Positions 17,781-27,671 of a DNA stretch of 62,786 nucleotides are shown here, one piece after another. This stretch comes from JADHUC01 sp964617665 (GTDB lineage: Bacteria > Planctomycetota > Planctomycetia > Pirellulales > Pirellulaceae), in contig CAZUAH010000014.1 of the NCBI GenBank assembly GCA_964617665.1, forward strand, positions 1 through 62,786, given 5' to 3'. A program made the position numbers and the translations under genes. Position 1 is the stretch's first letter; every line of letters starts with the position of its first letter. The notes under the pieces are model-generated. The model made no database searches, was not told the DNA's origin, and was given only the letters and a program-made list of their open reading frames with translations.

Positions 17781-18340
17781 CGTTTCTTGCTCGAGTCTGG
17801 ACAATGTCCGCCCGCGCGGCGGTTCGTCTTTTTCTGGAGGTTGGAGGCGGGATCACCGCTCAGCGGCAGTACCGTGGTCGACTTCACTTCGTTCAACGCG
17901 ATACTCGTATGCACCCGTGCGATGCCGGGGACCGGTGTAAGCTGCTCGACGACGAACCGGTCGAGATCCTTGCGGTTCCGAATGACCACCTTCAGAAGAT
18001 AGTCGTACTCGCCGGTCACGTGGTAGCACTCCAGCACCTGGGGCATCCTTTCCAAGGCTTCCCTGACCTCCTGATATTGCTGCGGCTGATGCCGTTCGAG
18101 ACACAAGTGAACGAAGCAGAGCATGTCATAGCCAACCTTCTCGCCATCGAGCAGGGCCGTGTACTGGCGGATCACTCCATCTCTTTCCAGCCGTCGTACA
18201 CGGGCATGGACGGCAGGCGGCGACAAGTGCACTCTCCGCGCCAGATCGGCATTGCTGATGCGACCATTGGCCTGCAGCTCTCGCAGGATCGCCAAGTCAA
18301 ATTTGTCGGCATCCAACTTAGATGTCGATTGTTTCGCCAT
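17777..18340 (-). CDS. Lrp/AsnC family transcriptional regulator
   Basis: A 187-residue regulator. The N-terminal winged helix-turn-helix spans about residues 10-65 (LDLAILRELQANGRISNADLA-type core, then LSPPAVHARVRRLERDGVI). The C-terminal RAM effector domain follows (LERMPQVLECYHVTGEYDYLLKV, then VPGIARVHTSIALNEVK). Members bind amino acids and control their metabolism, usually acting on the neighbouring gene. The stop overlaps the tryptophanase remnant in ATGA, so its natural target was probably that aromatic amino acid lyase. The tail after about residue 160 (LQKKTNRRAGGHCPDSSKKR) is unlike the family and may be read-through into former spacer. ATG 18340 is preferred over GTG 18349 because GGTGA lies upstream. 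Confidence 0.9.
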   Translation of the reverse strand: MAKQSTSKLDADKFDLAILRELQANGRISNADLARRVHLSPPAVHARVRRLERDGVIRQYTALLDGEKVGYDMLCFVHLCLERHQPQQYQEVREALERMPQVLECYHVTGEYDYLLKVVIRNRKDLDRFVVEQLTPVPGIARVHTSIALNEVKSTTVLPLSGDPASNLQKKTNRRAGGHCPDSSKKR

Positions 18341-18556
18341 GTCTATCACCAGTCAATGATTCTTCTGTCAATAAACGGAATTGCCGAAGTATATTCTGCA
18401 CTACTTGTCGCTAGCCATCAATACTTCATGCGGTGGAGATCGCCTGCATTCCTCTGCCGAAGAAAAGACGGTTTGTTCCTTGTAGTGCGCAGAGACGAGG
18501 ACGAAATCAGCATCTTTGGCCTCCGCTTCGCAGCCACGCCGGAGGCGATCACCGAG

Positions 18557-21500
18557 CTACGGATTTGCTTTATCGTCGTCCAGTGTGCGGAGCAGTTCAA
18601 TGCGATCGAAAATCGCATTGCCGCCCATTGTGGTTGGGGCGATGCCGGTCAGGGTGAAACTGCCGAAATCTTTCCAGAGGTCCCGGGTGACGGTCGTCCA
18701 TTCCTTCGGTGCTTCTGGCGAGACCTCGCACGCGGCCCAGCCCGTGGTGTTCTTGCCGCTGTAGTATCGCCATATTGGCTTCTCGGCTGGTGGCCACTTG
18801 CCGCCGCCGGCCAGTTCGATCATCACGCCCTCGCCGCCACACGATTTCCAGGCGAAGCGGAGGTACCGAAACTCGCCCGGCTGCGGGTCCTCGGCGATGC
18901 GATACTCCCAGCCGGGTATGCGCAACGACCAGCGTTGCGGCGGTGTGACGCGCAGAGCCACATCGCCAGAGAAACGGTCGGCGGTTTCAATGGTCACACG
19001 GCCATCGCCTTGATCCAGTTGGCTCGCGAATTCGCGATCTTCGTCGAACAACGTGACTTTGGCTGGAAGCTCTGGCCCGACAGCTACGCGCAGGTAGGCA
19101 AGCAAGTCGGCGACATCTTGCGGGGATGCTTCCTTTTCCAGGTTCTCGGGCATCATCGAGATCGACGACGCGGCCATCTCGTCGATGTCTTTGCGCAAGA
19201 TTGTGTCTTCTTTGGCTTCCTCGCGCCGAAGCGTGACACTGGTAGCCGTCTCGGCGGCCAAGACACCCGTGAAGATCCGGCCTGCTTCCGTCACGACCGT
19301 GTAGTTATTGAAGCCCGCTGTGATTTGGCTGCTGGGATCCAGCACGTCCGCGACCAGCGTCTCGTCGCTGCGACGTGTAATGGACGAGAGTTCCGGGCCG
19401 ACTGTATATCCTTTGTCCTGAAGACGGTGACACTTGCCACACTGTTTCTCGAAAACGGCTTTGCCGTGTTTGCCATCTCGCGATTTGGCCAATGCCGTCA
19501 CATAGCGGGAAATGATCTCTTTGCGGTCTTTCCGAACCGCTTGATCGACCAGCAATGCCTTCGCCCGGTCTCGGATTCCTTTGTCCTGACTCTCTCGCAA
19601 CTGTTCGCGGCGCGCGCTATCGAGACTCCATCGCGGAATGGCAGAACGCTCGATCGCGGCGAGCAGCGCGGACAGACGATCCTGCTGACGGAAGACGGCC
19701 TCCATCGCTGCGTCTTGGAGCTTCGGCGTCTTGGCCTGCCAGCCATCAAGCAGCAGCGGTCCAACGCGCGAGTCGTCGACCGCCGCCAGAGCCTCCACGG
19801 CGGCAAGTTGTAAGTCCAGCGGCTGTCGCGCTTCCATTAGCTCGCCCACCACCGGTGCCACCATATCGAACGGAGCACCAGCCAGTAACGCAATGGCGGC
19901 GATACGTTCCTCGAGCTTGCGGCTGTCGTCCAAGGCGGTTTTCCCTGCTGCGGCCAATGCCGCTTGCATCTCCTGCGATTCCTGAAGTCGTACCAGCCCG
20001 GCCGCTTTGAGCGCCAGCCGACGCACTTCGGCCGATCGACTGATCAACAAGACGCGCAGCGCCTTCTGGCCATCGACAGATGCCAGCATCTTGGATTTGC
20101 CTTGTCCCAGTCCTTCGATCAGCCCTTCCAGACAGTTGCACTGGAGAGCCGCATCGTCGTCCGCATCCAACCTTGCGAGGGCCGTCAACAGTCCAGCGAT
20201 CTCTTCGTCTCGATGCCGAGCGCCGACGATCGATCCAAGCGGATTGAGCAGCGCCCGGCTGTGTCCCGACGTCTCGTCTGCGCCGAGGATTGTCGCCAGC
20301 AACTTGCCGGCCGACTCCGCCGACGAACTCAGGATGGCCGCCCGCATCCAAGAATCGTCCCCGTGACGCGCCGCCAACTTAGCGAGCGTTTCGGCCGCCT
20401 CGGTTGTTTCCAATCCGCCCAACGTGAGGGCCAACTGCAGACGCACGCGTGGATGGTCATCGGTGGCCATCCGGTAGAGACGGTTGGCCACCGACGGTCG
20501 TTCGCTCAGCCAACGTTCCGCCAGTACCAGCGCGTGTATGCGGACGGCAAAATGGTCGTCTCCCAACGCTCGCTCGACGATCTCCGGTGGCAAGCTGTTC
20601 AAACCGTCCAGCGTGTGGATGGCGTGCAGCCGAGCCTGGGGCGTCTTTCCTGCGGCAGCCAAGTCCTCAACCGCCGGTGCAACACTCTGGTCCCGGCGCT
20701 CGACGAGCAATCGTTGGGCGGTGCTACGGTACCAAGCGTTCGCGCTGGAGAGTGCAGCAATCAACTCGGGCGTAGAGGCCGTCGCCAAGTCGGATGCCCG
20801 GTGATCGGGACTCCCTTCCGGCACGATTTTCCAGATTCGTCCGTAGTCTGCACCGCCGATCAGAGATTCCACATAAAGCTGCTGCAGGAATCTGGGGATG
20901 GCCGAATAGTCTTCGATGATCGCCCGATACATGTCCACGACGTACAGTGCCCCGTCGGGACCGGTTTCCAGATTGACCGGCCGGAACCACGTGTCGATCG
21001 ACGTGAGGAACTCTGTCTTTTCGTCCGTGGTCCGGCGTCTTGCGGCATACATGCAGCCGTTAGGCTCCAACAAGCAGCGGTGGATCAGGTTCTGTGCGTT
21101 GTCCACGCTGAAATGGTTCCCGCGGAATTCCGGCGGGAAGCGATCGCCGCGGTAGATCGCTTGGCCGCTGGCCGCGGTAAAATACCCGTTGGCCGTCGCT
21201 TCGACCACGCCGTAGAACTTCAGCCACTCCGGATCCTTGCTCCGCGCAAGACGCCAGGGGTGAGGGTGGCTGGTCGGGTACACGTGCGCCGGATGCCCAT
21301 AGGTGGAGATGTTCACAAGGGGATTCGGCGCCGCGTAGAATGGGTTCCGAGCCAAGTAACGATGCGGTAAAGGGGCCACTTGCAGAGCGTGTTGCTGGTT
21401 GGTGACCAAGAAGCGATCGCCCCAATCGTTCATTGCCAAGCCAAAACCGCTGCTGCTCCCGCTTGTCGGTTCGATCGCACTGCCGTCGGCGCGGAAGCGA

Positions 21501-22228
21501 AAGGAAGTGGCTCCGATTCGCACGTCATCCGAAAGATGTGGACCACGAATCGTCCCGCCGCTTCGAATCGCACCGGCGGCGTAGATCCAATTGTCCGGGC
21601 CCCAGCGCGGATTGCTGACCCGCGACCACATATCGTAGATCCCGAACCCGGTATACAGGGTCTCCTTCGTGTCCGCTTCGCCATCACCATCGCGATCGGC
21701 CAGGTAAATGATGTCGGGGGCACAAAGCGCAATCACTCCGTCGCGCGCAGCGACAACGCCGTAGCAGGCAGGCAGACGGTCGGCCCAGACGACACTGCGA
21801 TCCACGCGCCCGTCGCCGTCGGTGTCCTCGAGCAGTTTCACAGTTCCGTACTGCTCTTCTTCGGCCTCCTTCAGTGCCTCTGGTGTAGCCGGGATGCGTC
21901 GAACGGCCTTGTCCAGCGTGCCGCTCTTGTTCAGTTCGAGAATGTCCAGGTAGCCTTCCAGGTTGTAGCCGTGGATCTCACAAACAAAGATCCTGCCGCG
22001 CGCATCAAAAGCGATGGCCACGGGATCGGCCAGATGCGGTTCAGCGGCTACCAACTCCATACGAAAGCCAGACACGAGTTGGAAACGCGCGACGCTCTCT
22101 TCCGGCGTCAGCGCACGTGGGGCATCCGTCGCAAGCTCGATTTCGCCAGCCAGCGAGAAGGTCGCCAGGAGCAGGACGCACACCACTAACGACACAACTG
22201 CCCCGACCGTACGGACGACTTTACTCAT
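18557..22228 (-). CDS. PVC-type membrane-associated dehydrogenase with HEAT repeats and cytochrome c domain
   Basis: A giant secreted protein of 1223 residues. Order of parts: N-terminal signal segment (VVSLVVCVLLLATFSLAG), six-bladed sorbosone-dehydrogenase-like propeller (LADPVAIAFDARGRIFVCEI through LETGDGALYVVDMYR-type blocks, about residues 50-440), HEAT-type helical repeats (about 480-880), then a cytochrome c domain with heme motif CGKCH at about 930-934 and axial Met candidates downstream. A C-terminal carbohydrate- or ligand-binding-like beta domain follows (about 1080-1223). Related planctomycete proteins are thought to oxidise sugars or other alcohols and pass electrons to the heme; this is inferred from domains only. 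It follows the glycoside-hydrolase-like gene at 22309 by 80 bp on the same strand. A duplicate of its 3' end lies at 9446-9700. Confidence 0.87.
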   Translation of the reverse strand: MSKVVRTVGAVVSLVVCVLLLATFSLAGEIELATDAPRALTPEESVARFQLVSGFRMELVAAEPHLADPVAIAFDARGRIFVCEIHGYNLEGYLDILELNKSGTLDKAVRRIPATPEALKEAEEEQYGTVKLLEDTDGDGRVDRSVVWADRLPACYGVVAARDGVIALCAPDIIYLADRDGDGEADTKETLYTGFGIYDMWSRVSNPRWGPDNWIYAAGAIRSGGTIRGPHLSDDVRIGATSFRFRADGSAIEPTSGSSSGFGLAMNDWGDRFLVTNQQHALQVAPLPHRYLARNPFYAAPNPLVNISTYGHPAHVYPTSHPHPWRLARSKDPEWLKFYGVVEATANGYFTAASGQAIYRGDRFPPEFRGNHFSVDNAQNLIHRCLLEPNGCMYAARRRTTDEKTEFLTSIDTWFRPVNLETGPDGALYVVDMYRAIIEDYSAIPRFLQQLYVESLIGGADYGRIWKIVPEGSPDHRASDLATASTPELIAALSSANAWYRSTAQRLLVERRDQSVAPAVEDLAAAGKTPQARLHAIHTLDGLNSLPPEIVERALGDDHFAVRIHALVLAERWLSERPSVANRLYRMATDDHPRVRLQLALTLGGLETTEAAETLAKLAARHGDDSWMRAAILSSSAESAGKLLATILGADETSGHSRALLNPLGSIVGARHRDEEIAGLLTALARLDADDDAALQCNCLEGLIEGLGQGKSKMLASVDGQKALRVLLISRSAEVRRLALKAAGLVRLQESQEMQAALAAAGKTALDDSRKLEERIAAIALLAGAPFDMVAPVVGELMEARQPLDLQLAAVEALAAVDDSRVGPLLLDGWQAKTPKLQDAAMEAVFRQQDRLSALLAAIERSAIPRWSLDSARREQLRESQDKGIRDRAKALLVDQAVRKDRKEIISRYVTALAKSRDGKHGKAVFEKQCGKCHRLQDKGYTVGPELSSITRRSDETLVADVLDPSSQITAGFNNYTVVTEAGRIFTGVLAAETATSVTLRREEAKEDTILRKDIDEMAASSISMMPENLEKEASPQDVADLLAYLRVAVGPELPAKVTLFDEDREFASQLDQGDGRVTIETADRFSGDVALRVTPPQRWSLRIPGWEYRIAEDPQPGEFRYLRFAWKSCGGEGVMIELAGGGKWPPAEKPIWRYYSGKNTTGWAACEVSPEAPKEWTTVTRDLWKDFGSFTLTGIAPTTMGGNAIFDRIELLRTLDDDKANP

Positions 22229-22308
22229 TACCCAAATCCTCCTAACGCAAGCAAGTAAGTCCCGTCTGCCGGACGGGACCCCGAGCTATCGACGCCGAGC
22301 GCTGGATC

Positions 22309-23739
22309 CTACTTGAATCGCAGAGAATACAGGTCGGCGTCTTCCATTTCAAAACGTAGGCGGATTGGCTTGTCCGCCAATTGGCTCACGTCGCTTCCGT
22401 TCTTCCACTTGACAATGTGCGAAATCTGATCGCCAACGATGTGCGGACAGTCGTCCAGCGTATGTCCCGAAATTGGATTGCCGTCAGCATCTTGGGCTTC
22501 CACATGGATCGCGCCGCCTGCGCTGGTCGAGTAGTTGATCTCCAACTCCTTACCCGAGAACCGAAGCGGTTTGGTCAACAGTTCGCCGCCGGCCCACGGA
22601 GCATTGACCGAGATGAATCCGTCGAGCCGCAACACGTAGCGTCGGTCGTCCAACACAAAGATCGACATTTCGGTCGAACTGGTCGGCAGCACGTGCCACG
22701 CGGCGTAGTTTGAACGATTGCCCCACGCGGCTGGCTCGAGGCCGGGGCGGATCAATGCTTCCATGAAGGCGCGATCGTACGAGTTCCCGCCGCGCGATGA
22801 CATGAATACGATATCGGTCGTGCTGCCTCGGTTTGCTTGGAAGCGGGTCGGCAAGGCGATGTAGATATGCGGCGCCCGAAAGTACGGATGCGTCCCGTTA
22901 GTGTAGAGGTGTTCGCCCGGAGCGTTCGCGTTCATCGAAACCGGCTCGTTCCAGTGGCTGAAGTCATTCGAAGTCGACCGCCTGATGCTCCGCAATCCTT
23001 TTTCGATTGAACGAAAGTAGCAGCAGTAGCATTGCTCGGACTCGGACCAGAAAGCGACATTCTGCGAGTCGAAACTGCCCCAGTCTTCGGGAATGACCGG
23101 CTCGTCCTGCAGCGGTTTCCAGTGGATCGCGTCGGCTGATACGAAAGCCCTCAAACCACCCGGACCGTACTTCGGTCGGAGGTCCTGTGCCCAGGTCGGA
23201 TATCGCAAACCGCCGAGCGCTTTGTACCGTTCCTCTTTCGGCACGTCAGGGCGTGTGTCGATGAAGGGGCTGAAGTTGTGGTTGACAAGAAACTGGTCGG
23301 CCAGCATCACGTTGCCCCGCGGATAGCGTTCCACCTTGTGGAGGCCCAAATCCGGCTCGGTCCAATTCAGCCCATCGCGACTTTCGGCGTACAGCGTGAC
23401 TTCGCCAAGGTGGTACACGTCCCAGCCGTCGTTTCGCCAATGAGTCCCGGCCTTCTTGTCACCGCGGTAGTACTGACGGAAGAGATCGCCGTCCTTCATC
23501 AGCGTCGAGTAGTGTCCACTCGGACGCGGCGACTCACCGGACGGCGCAAGTCGCGGTTCGTGCAGCTTCAGCCGGGCGTCGGTCAGACGTTCAATCAGAA
23601 AATGATCGACAAACAACTCGCGGCGCGAACCGATGTCGCGGATTTCGCCTGCTTCGTCAGCACCTGATGACGGCCCCACCGCGAGGGGCAACAGAATAGC
23701 CAACAGCCAAACCTGCGAAAGAGACGGTCGTGTGATCAT
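22309..23739 (-). CDS. secreted five-bladed beta-propeller, glycoside hydrolase 32/43-like
   Basis: A 476-residue protein beginning at ATG 23739 with a signal peptide (SLSQVWLLAILLPLAVGPSSGA). The repeated pattern of acidic and aromatic strand ends (RRELFVDHFLIERL, SRDGLNWTEPDLGL, VSADAIHWKPLQDEPVI, STSNDFSHWNEPV) is typical of five-bladed propellers of the GH32/GH43/GH117-like superfamily, which cleave furanosides and other glycans. I cannot assign catalytic acids with certainty. A C-terminal beta-sandwich (about residues 390-476) may bind carbohydrate. It is divergent from the large plus-strand sugar locus and upstream of the PVC dehydrogenase, so it probably takes part in the same polysaccharide degradation. 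Confidence 0.75.
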   Translation of the reverse strand: MITRPSLSQVWLLAILLPLAVGPSSGADEAGEIRDIGSRRELFVDHFLIERLTDARLKLHEPRLAPSGESPRPSGHYSTLMKDGDLFRQYYRGDKKAGTHWRNDGWDVYHLGEVTLYAESRDGLNWTEPDLGLHKVERYPRGNVMLADQFLVNHNFSPFIDTRPDVPKEERYKALGGLRYPTWAQDLRPKYGPGGLRAFVSADAIHWKPLQDEPVIPEDWGSFDSQNVAFWSESEQCYCCYFRSIEKGLRSIRRSTSNDFSHWNEPVSMNANAPGEHLYTNGTHPYFRAPHIYIALPTRFQANRGSTTDIVFMSSRGGNSYDRAFMEALIRPGLEPAAWGNRSNYAAWHVLPTSSTEMSIFVLDDRRYVLRLDGFISVNAPWAGGELLTKPLRFSGKELEINYSTSAGGAIHVEAQDADGNPISGHTLDDCPHIVGDQISHIVKWKNGSDVSQLADKPIRLRFEMEDADLYSLRFK

Positions 23740-23915
23740 GATTTGTCCATTCCTGTACTACTCGGTGAGCCCCAACGCACCAATTGTCGCTCACCATGTA
23801 CCTCGCGCCAACTTGGCCGGACGTAATCGAGCAGAGGAAAGGACACCACGAGATGCCGATGCGGAACGGATCGACTACAATGGTCCCCAAGGTCGAAAGT
23901 GGAGGATGAGGCAGG

Positions 23916-26222
23916 ATGGCTGTTCGTAGCGCAACAGTTCTCATTTGTCGGGTAGCGTGTTGCTGCATCGCGGTTTTCGTATTGGTTCGTGGCGACGGGC
24001 GGACACAAGCTGCGGAGGCAACGAAGTACGTCGACGCTGTTCGGGCGTACTACGACAACATCCTTCAGCACGGCCGCGATCGGTATGGTCATCCGACACC
24101 GTTGTTTGCCGACGGAATCGACATCAAAGGCAAACAGGCACTCGCCACGGACGATGGCGTAGTGATCTGCAACTTTGCGTTTCAGCAATACCTGCTGCGC
24201 GGACTAACCGGCCTGTGGGACTACACGGGCGATCCGAAGTATCGAGCCGCCGCTGCCAAGGCCACGGCTTACGTTCTTGAGCACTTGGTCAACGACAAGT
24301 CGAATCTCATCCACTGGGGCGGTCACGCGTTTTGGGACTTGCGGATGGACGAACCCGCCTTCTCGCCTCACGATAGCCACGAACTGAAATGCGTGTTTCC
24401 CTTTTACGAGTTGTTCTACGAGGTCGATCCCGATCGCGCGGAGCGTTACATCGAGGCTGTGTGGAAAGCCCACGTCGATTTGAGCGACAACTCGTTCTTG
24501 TTCGGCCGTCACGCCAGGATGAACGCCGATATTTCGCAACCGAGGCGCATACGACCCGGCGAGCTGGCGTTCTCGAACACAGGCGCCGACCTGATCTACG
24601 CCGCGGCGTTTCTGCATCGAAAGACGGCAGATCCGATGTGGCTTTCTCGCGCGGTTGGGATGGCAGAGAAGATACAAGCTCTGAGTGATTCGCGCACTGG
24701 GCTGAGCCCGGAAATCTTGGACGTATCGCGCGAGCCGGATTTCTGTCGCCGAGTCGATTCCGAGCAACTCGGAGTGGAACGAAGCCGCGAGCACACGGGG
24801 CGGCTGGGAGGTCGAGCGCGGCAGTATGCCTTGGCCCAGTTGGCTGCATCACGGGTACTTCCGGACGAATCGGGACGCCGGTTAGTCGACTGGACGGTTG
24901 CGGACATGCTGGCCTACGCGGGTCACGGGTACGACAAGCAAGATGGTGGATTCTTCGGCATGCTGCGCACCGCAACGGGCGAACGGATTCGGTTTTCCGA
25001 AGTGACGTGGTCGCGAGGGTTCTATTTCCCGCCCTGCAAGTTCCAGAAGAACCTGGGTTTGCCGATTTTGTTCCACGCCTATGCTCGCGCACACCGAGTT
25101 CGTAACGACGAGCGACTGCTGCAAACAGCCACTACCTGTCTTGATTTGCTCGGCATGAAAGCTGGAAGCGCTGCCGTCGATCTGGCTAGCGTACCGGAAG
25201 GCATGCGCAACTCGGACATGGCGGCGCAGTTGATACAGGGGCTGTTGGAGTTGCACGAAGCGACGCACGACCGCTGGTATTTGGACACTTCTCGGGAGAT
25301 AGCAGATCAGAGTTTGCGGCTTTTCTTCAACGGCGACTTCTTCGTGGCTTGGCCGGGCGAGTTTCAGCGGAGCCCGGTGAACTTGGCGCTCCCGCTGGCG
25401 CTGCTGCGGCTGGCAGCCGCGCTTGAGCAGAAATCGGTCGACGTGCCCCTCGACCCCGGTGGGCTGGGGATGGAACCGATTTGGAACTACTGTATCAGTT
25501 ACATCGACGGCGACTTCGACCTACGCTGGCAGTGGGGCAAGCACTTCACCGATCTGCACACTCCAGATGCCCAGATCGAATGCCGAATTGGCGACCGGAG
25601 CCCGCATGTTCCGGACGGAAGTTGGGATCACGCTGGCATCTGGCGACTCGGCGGTAAGTGGAGCAAGCACGACAACGTGCTTGATGAGAAGCGAGGCATC
25701 GTGTTCGAGCCGCTCTGTGACTTCATTCCCCGTGAGATGACGAAGCTGGACGATGGAGAACTGCAGGTCGAGCATTGGTCTTATGGCCGCGGCGATCCGC
25801 CGTATCTGGGTGTCCGCAGCCAATACAAACTCGTGTCACCGCATAGTCTCGACTGGACGCTGGAAGTGACGCCGCTCGAAGCCGGCTACGGCGATCTCGA
25901 GCTGGACGCGACCGTCTACTTGGCTTGTGGCGCTTCGGCAAAGGACCGGCATGTGCGCGGGAATGGTGGCGAGTCGATCCACTGCTGCCGGATAGACGAT
26001 TCGATCCTCGCGTTTCTGTTCCAGTCGAACGCCCCAGTCAGGTTCGAGGCGATCGGCCCGAGCGATGAGCATGCTGGCGGCCTGCGAAGGATTCGCTGGC
26101 ACATCCGCGAGGCACAGAAAGGACAGTTCTACCATCTGCGAGTCCGAATTGGCTTGTTGCCTGCGTCGACACGTAATATCGAGAAAGTACCATGTTTTCA
26201 GACAAACAACAGCGAGAACTGA
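23916..26222 (+). CDS. secreted alpha/alpha-barrel protein, putative polysaccharide lyase or glycosidase
   Basis: A 768-residue exported protein (signal segment VLICRVACCCIAVFVLVRG). Residues about 40-470 form helical repeats of the six-hairpin type, with FPFYELFYEVDPDRAERYI, DLSDNSFLFGRHARMN and ILFHAYARAHRVRNDERLL. This pattern resembles planctomycete and Bacteroidetes proteins annotated as pectate-lyase or glycosidase-like, but I cannot identify catalytic residues. The last 270 residues are beta-rich (IWNYCISYIDGDFDLRWQWG onward), perhaps a C-terminal sandwich. It opens a plus-strand run with an oxidoreductase 30 bp downstream, a GH84-like enzyme, a sulfatase and two URO-D proteins, consistent with breakdown of a sulfated, N-acetylated or uronic glycan. 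Confidence 0.7.
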   Translation: MAVRSATVLICRVACCCIAVFVLVRGDGRTQAAEATKYVDAVRAYYDNILQHGRDRYGHPTPLFADGIDIKGKQALATDDGVVICNFAFQQYLLRGLTGLWDYTGDPKYRAAAAKATAYVLEHLVNDKSNLIHWGGHAFWDLRMDEPAFSPHDSHELKCVFPFYELFYEVDPDRAERYIEAVWKAHVDLSDNSFLFGRHARMNADISQPRRIRPGELAFSNTGADLIYAAAFLHRKTADPMWLSRAVGMAEKIQALSDSRTGLSPEILDVSREPDFCRRVDSEQLGVERSREHTGRLGGRARQYALAQLAASRVLPDESGRRLVDWTVADMLAYAGHGYDKQDGGFFGMLRTATGERIRFSEVTWSRGFYFPPCKFQKNLGLPILFHAYARAHRVRNDERLLQTATTCLDLLGMKAGSAAVDLASVPEGMRNSDMAAQLIQGLLELHEATHDRWYLDTSREIADQSLRLFFNGDFFVAWPGEFQRSPVNLALPLALLRLAAALEQKSVDVPLDPGGLGMEPIWNYCISYIDGDFDLRWQWGKHFTDLHTPDAQIECRIGDRSPHVPDGSWDHAGIWRLGGKWSKHDNVLDEKRGIVFEPLCDFIPREMTKLDDGELQVEHWSYGRGDPPYLGVRSQYKLVSPHSLDWTLEVTPLEAGYGDLELDATVYLACGASAKDRHVRGNGGESIHCCRIDDSILAFLFQSNAPVRFEAIGPSDEHAGGLRRIRWHIREAQKGQFYHLRVRIGLLPASTRNIEKVPCFQTNNSEN

Positions 26223-26252
26223 ACGGTTAATAGACGATTGGGAGAATCATAC

Positions 26253-27560
26253 ATGAGTGACAATCAGCGTACGGGAAGCAACGGCATTTCACGTCGTGGC
26301 TTGCTCCAGGGGGCTTGCGCAGCAGCCGTGGGTTCGGGAATCACAGCCAGCCTTGCGGCGCGGACGGCCGTTCACAACGGGGCGAGCGAGACGTTGCGGA
26401 TTGGGCTGATCGGGTGTGGCTCTCGCGGGACCGGCGCGGCGGCAAACGCTATGAAGGCGGATGAAGACGTCAGGCTTGTGGCCATGGCCGACATGTTTGA
26501 CGATAGGCTTCAAGCCAGCCGCAAACGTCTTGCAGCGGTTGGTGGCGAGAGCTTCGCCGTTGACGACGATCGTTGCTTCAGTGGTTTCGATGGCTACAGG
26601 CAACTGCTGGAAAGCGGCGTCGATGTGGTCATACTGGGCACGCCACCGCATTTTCGACCAGATCATCTGAAGGCGGCCATCGAGGCAGGCAAGCACGTCT
26701 TTGCTGAAAAGCCAGTGGCAGTCGATGCTCCTGGCGTGCGTTCGGTGATAACGACATGCGAAGCGGCCCGAGAGAAAGGCCTGTCGATCGTTTCCGGTCT
26801 GATGCTTCGGTATAGCACCGCGATGCGGGAGATGATGGGGCGGATCCACGACGGTGGGATCGGTCAGATCACTGCCCTGCAGGCCAACTATAACATCGGA
26901 GGACTGTGGCTCCGCGTTCGCCAGGACGACTGGAGCGACATGGAATGGCAGCTTCGCAACTGGTACTACTTCACGTGGCTGTCGGGCGATCACAACGTGG
27001 AACAACACGTCCACGGACTCGACCTCATGTCCTGGGCCATGCAAAACCAATACCCAAAACAGTGCTTCGGACTCGGGGGACGACAGGCGCGGACCGCTCC
27101 GCAGTACGGCCACATTTTCGATCACCACGCCGTTTGTTACGAGTTCGAGAGCGAGGTGCGCTGCTTCAGTTACTGCCGGCAGCAACCGAGTACGGCCGCC
27201 GATACGTCGCACTTGGTCTTTGGGCAGACCGGCACGGCCAACTTGTCAAAACACACAACCACCGGCGAAACAACGTGGCGCTACAGCCAAGCGCGCGGCG
27301 GCCCGCGCGACATCCCGTACCAACAGGAGCAGGACGCACTGTTCGCCAGCATCCGTTCGGGTGAACCGATCAACAACGGCGAGTACATGGCCAAAAGCAC
27401 GTTGATGGCTATCATGGGCCGCATGGCAACGTACACTGGCCAGGTCGTCACGTGGGACGAGGCATGGAATTCCGAAGAAGATCTAACGCCACCCGCCTAC
27501 GAGTTTGGCCCACTGCCCGTTCCGCCTGTCGCCATTCCCGGGGTGACAAAACTCCGTTGA
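26253..27560 (+). CDS. Tat-exported Gfo/Idh/MocA family oxidoreductase
   Basis: A 435-residue NAD(P)-dependent oxidoreductase of the Gfo/Idh/MocA family, which acts on sugars, inositols or modified sugars. ATG 26253 has GGGAG 8 bases upstream. A twin-arginine leader (GISRRGLLQGACAAAVGSG) precedes the Rossmann motif RIGLIGCGSRGTG. The EKP motif sits in KHVFAEKPVAVDAPGV, and the C-terminal sheet domain contains the HGLDLMSWAM block where catalytic His/Asp residues are expected. A second cofactor-free function cannot be excluded for exported members, although Tat export would allow folding with bound NAD(P). It sits between the alpha/alpha-barrel protein and the GH84-like gene. Confidence 0.88.
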   Translation: MSDNQRTGSNGISRRGLLQGACAAAVGSGITASLAARTAVHNGASETLRIGLIGCGSRGTGAAANAMKADEDVRLVAMADMFDDRLQASRKRLAAVGGESFAVDDDRCFSGFDGYRQLLESGVDVVILGTPPHFRPDHLKAAIEAGKHVFAEKPVAVDAPGVRSVITTCEAAREKGLSIVSGLMLRYSTAMREMMGRIHDGGIGQITALQANYNIGGLWLRVRQDDWSDMEWQLRNWYYFTWLSGDHNVEQHVHGLDLMSWAMQNQYPKQCFGLGGRQARTAPQYGHIFDHHAVCYEFESEVRCFSYCRQQPSTAADTSHLVFGQTGTANLSKHTTTGETTWRYSQARGGPRDIPYQQEQDALFASIRSGEPINNGEYMAKSTLMAIMGRMATYTGQVVTWDEAWNSEEDLTPPAYEFGPLPVPPVAIPGVTKLR

Positions 27561-27671
27561 CGCCGTTTGTGCATCGCGATCTTGAACGGCATGCAGGCGT
27601 TGAAACGCCTGCTTACGGTCGTGCCGTCGCTACGCGACAGAATTGAATCACAAAGGAACTCGGAGATAGCG

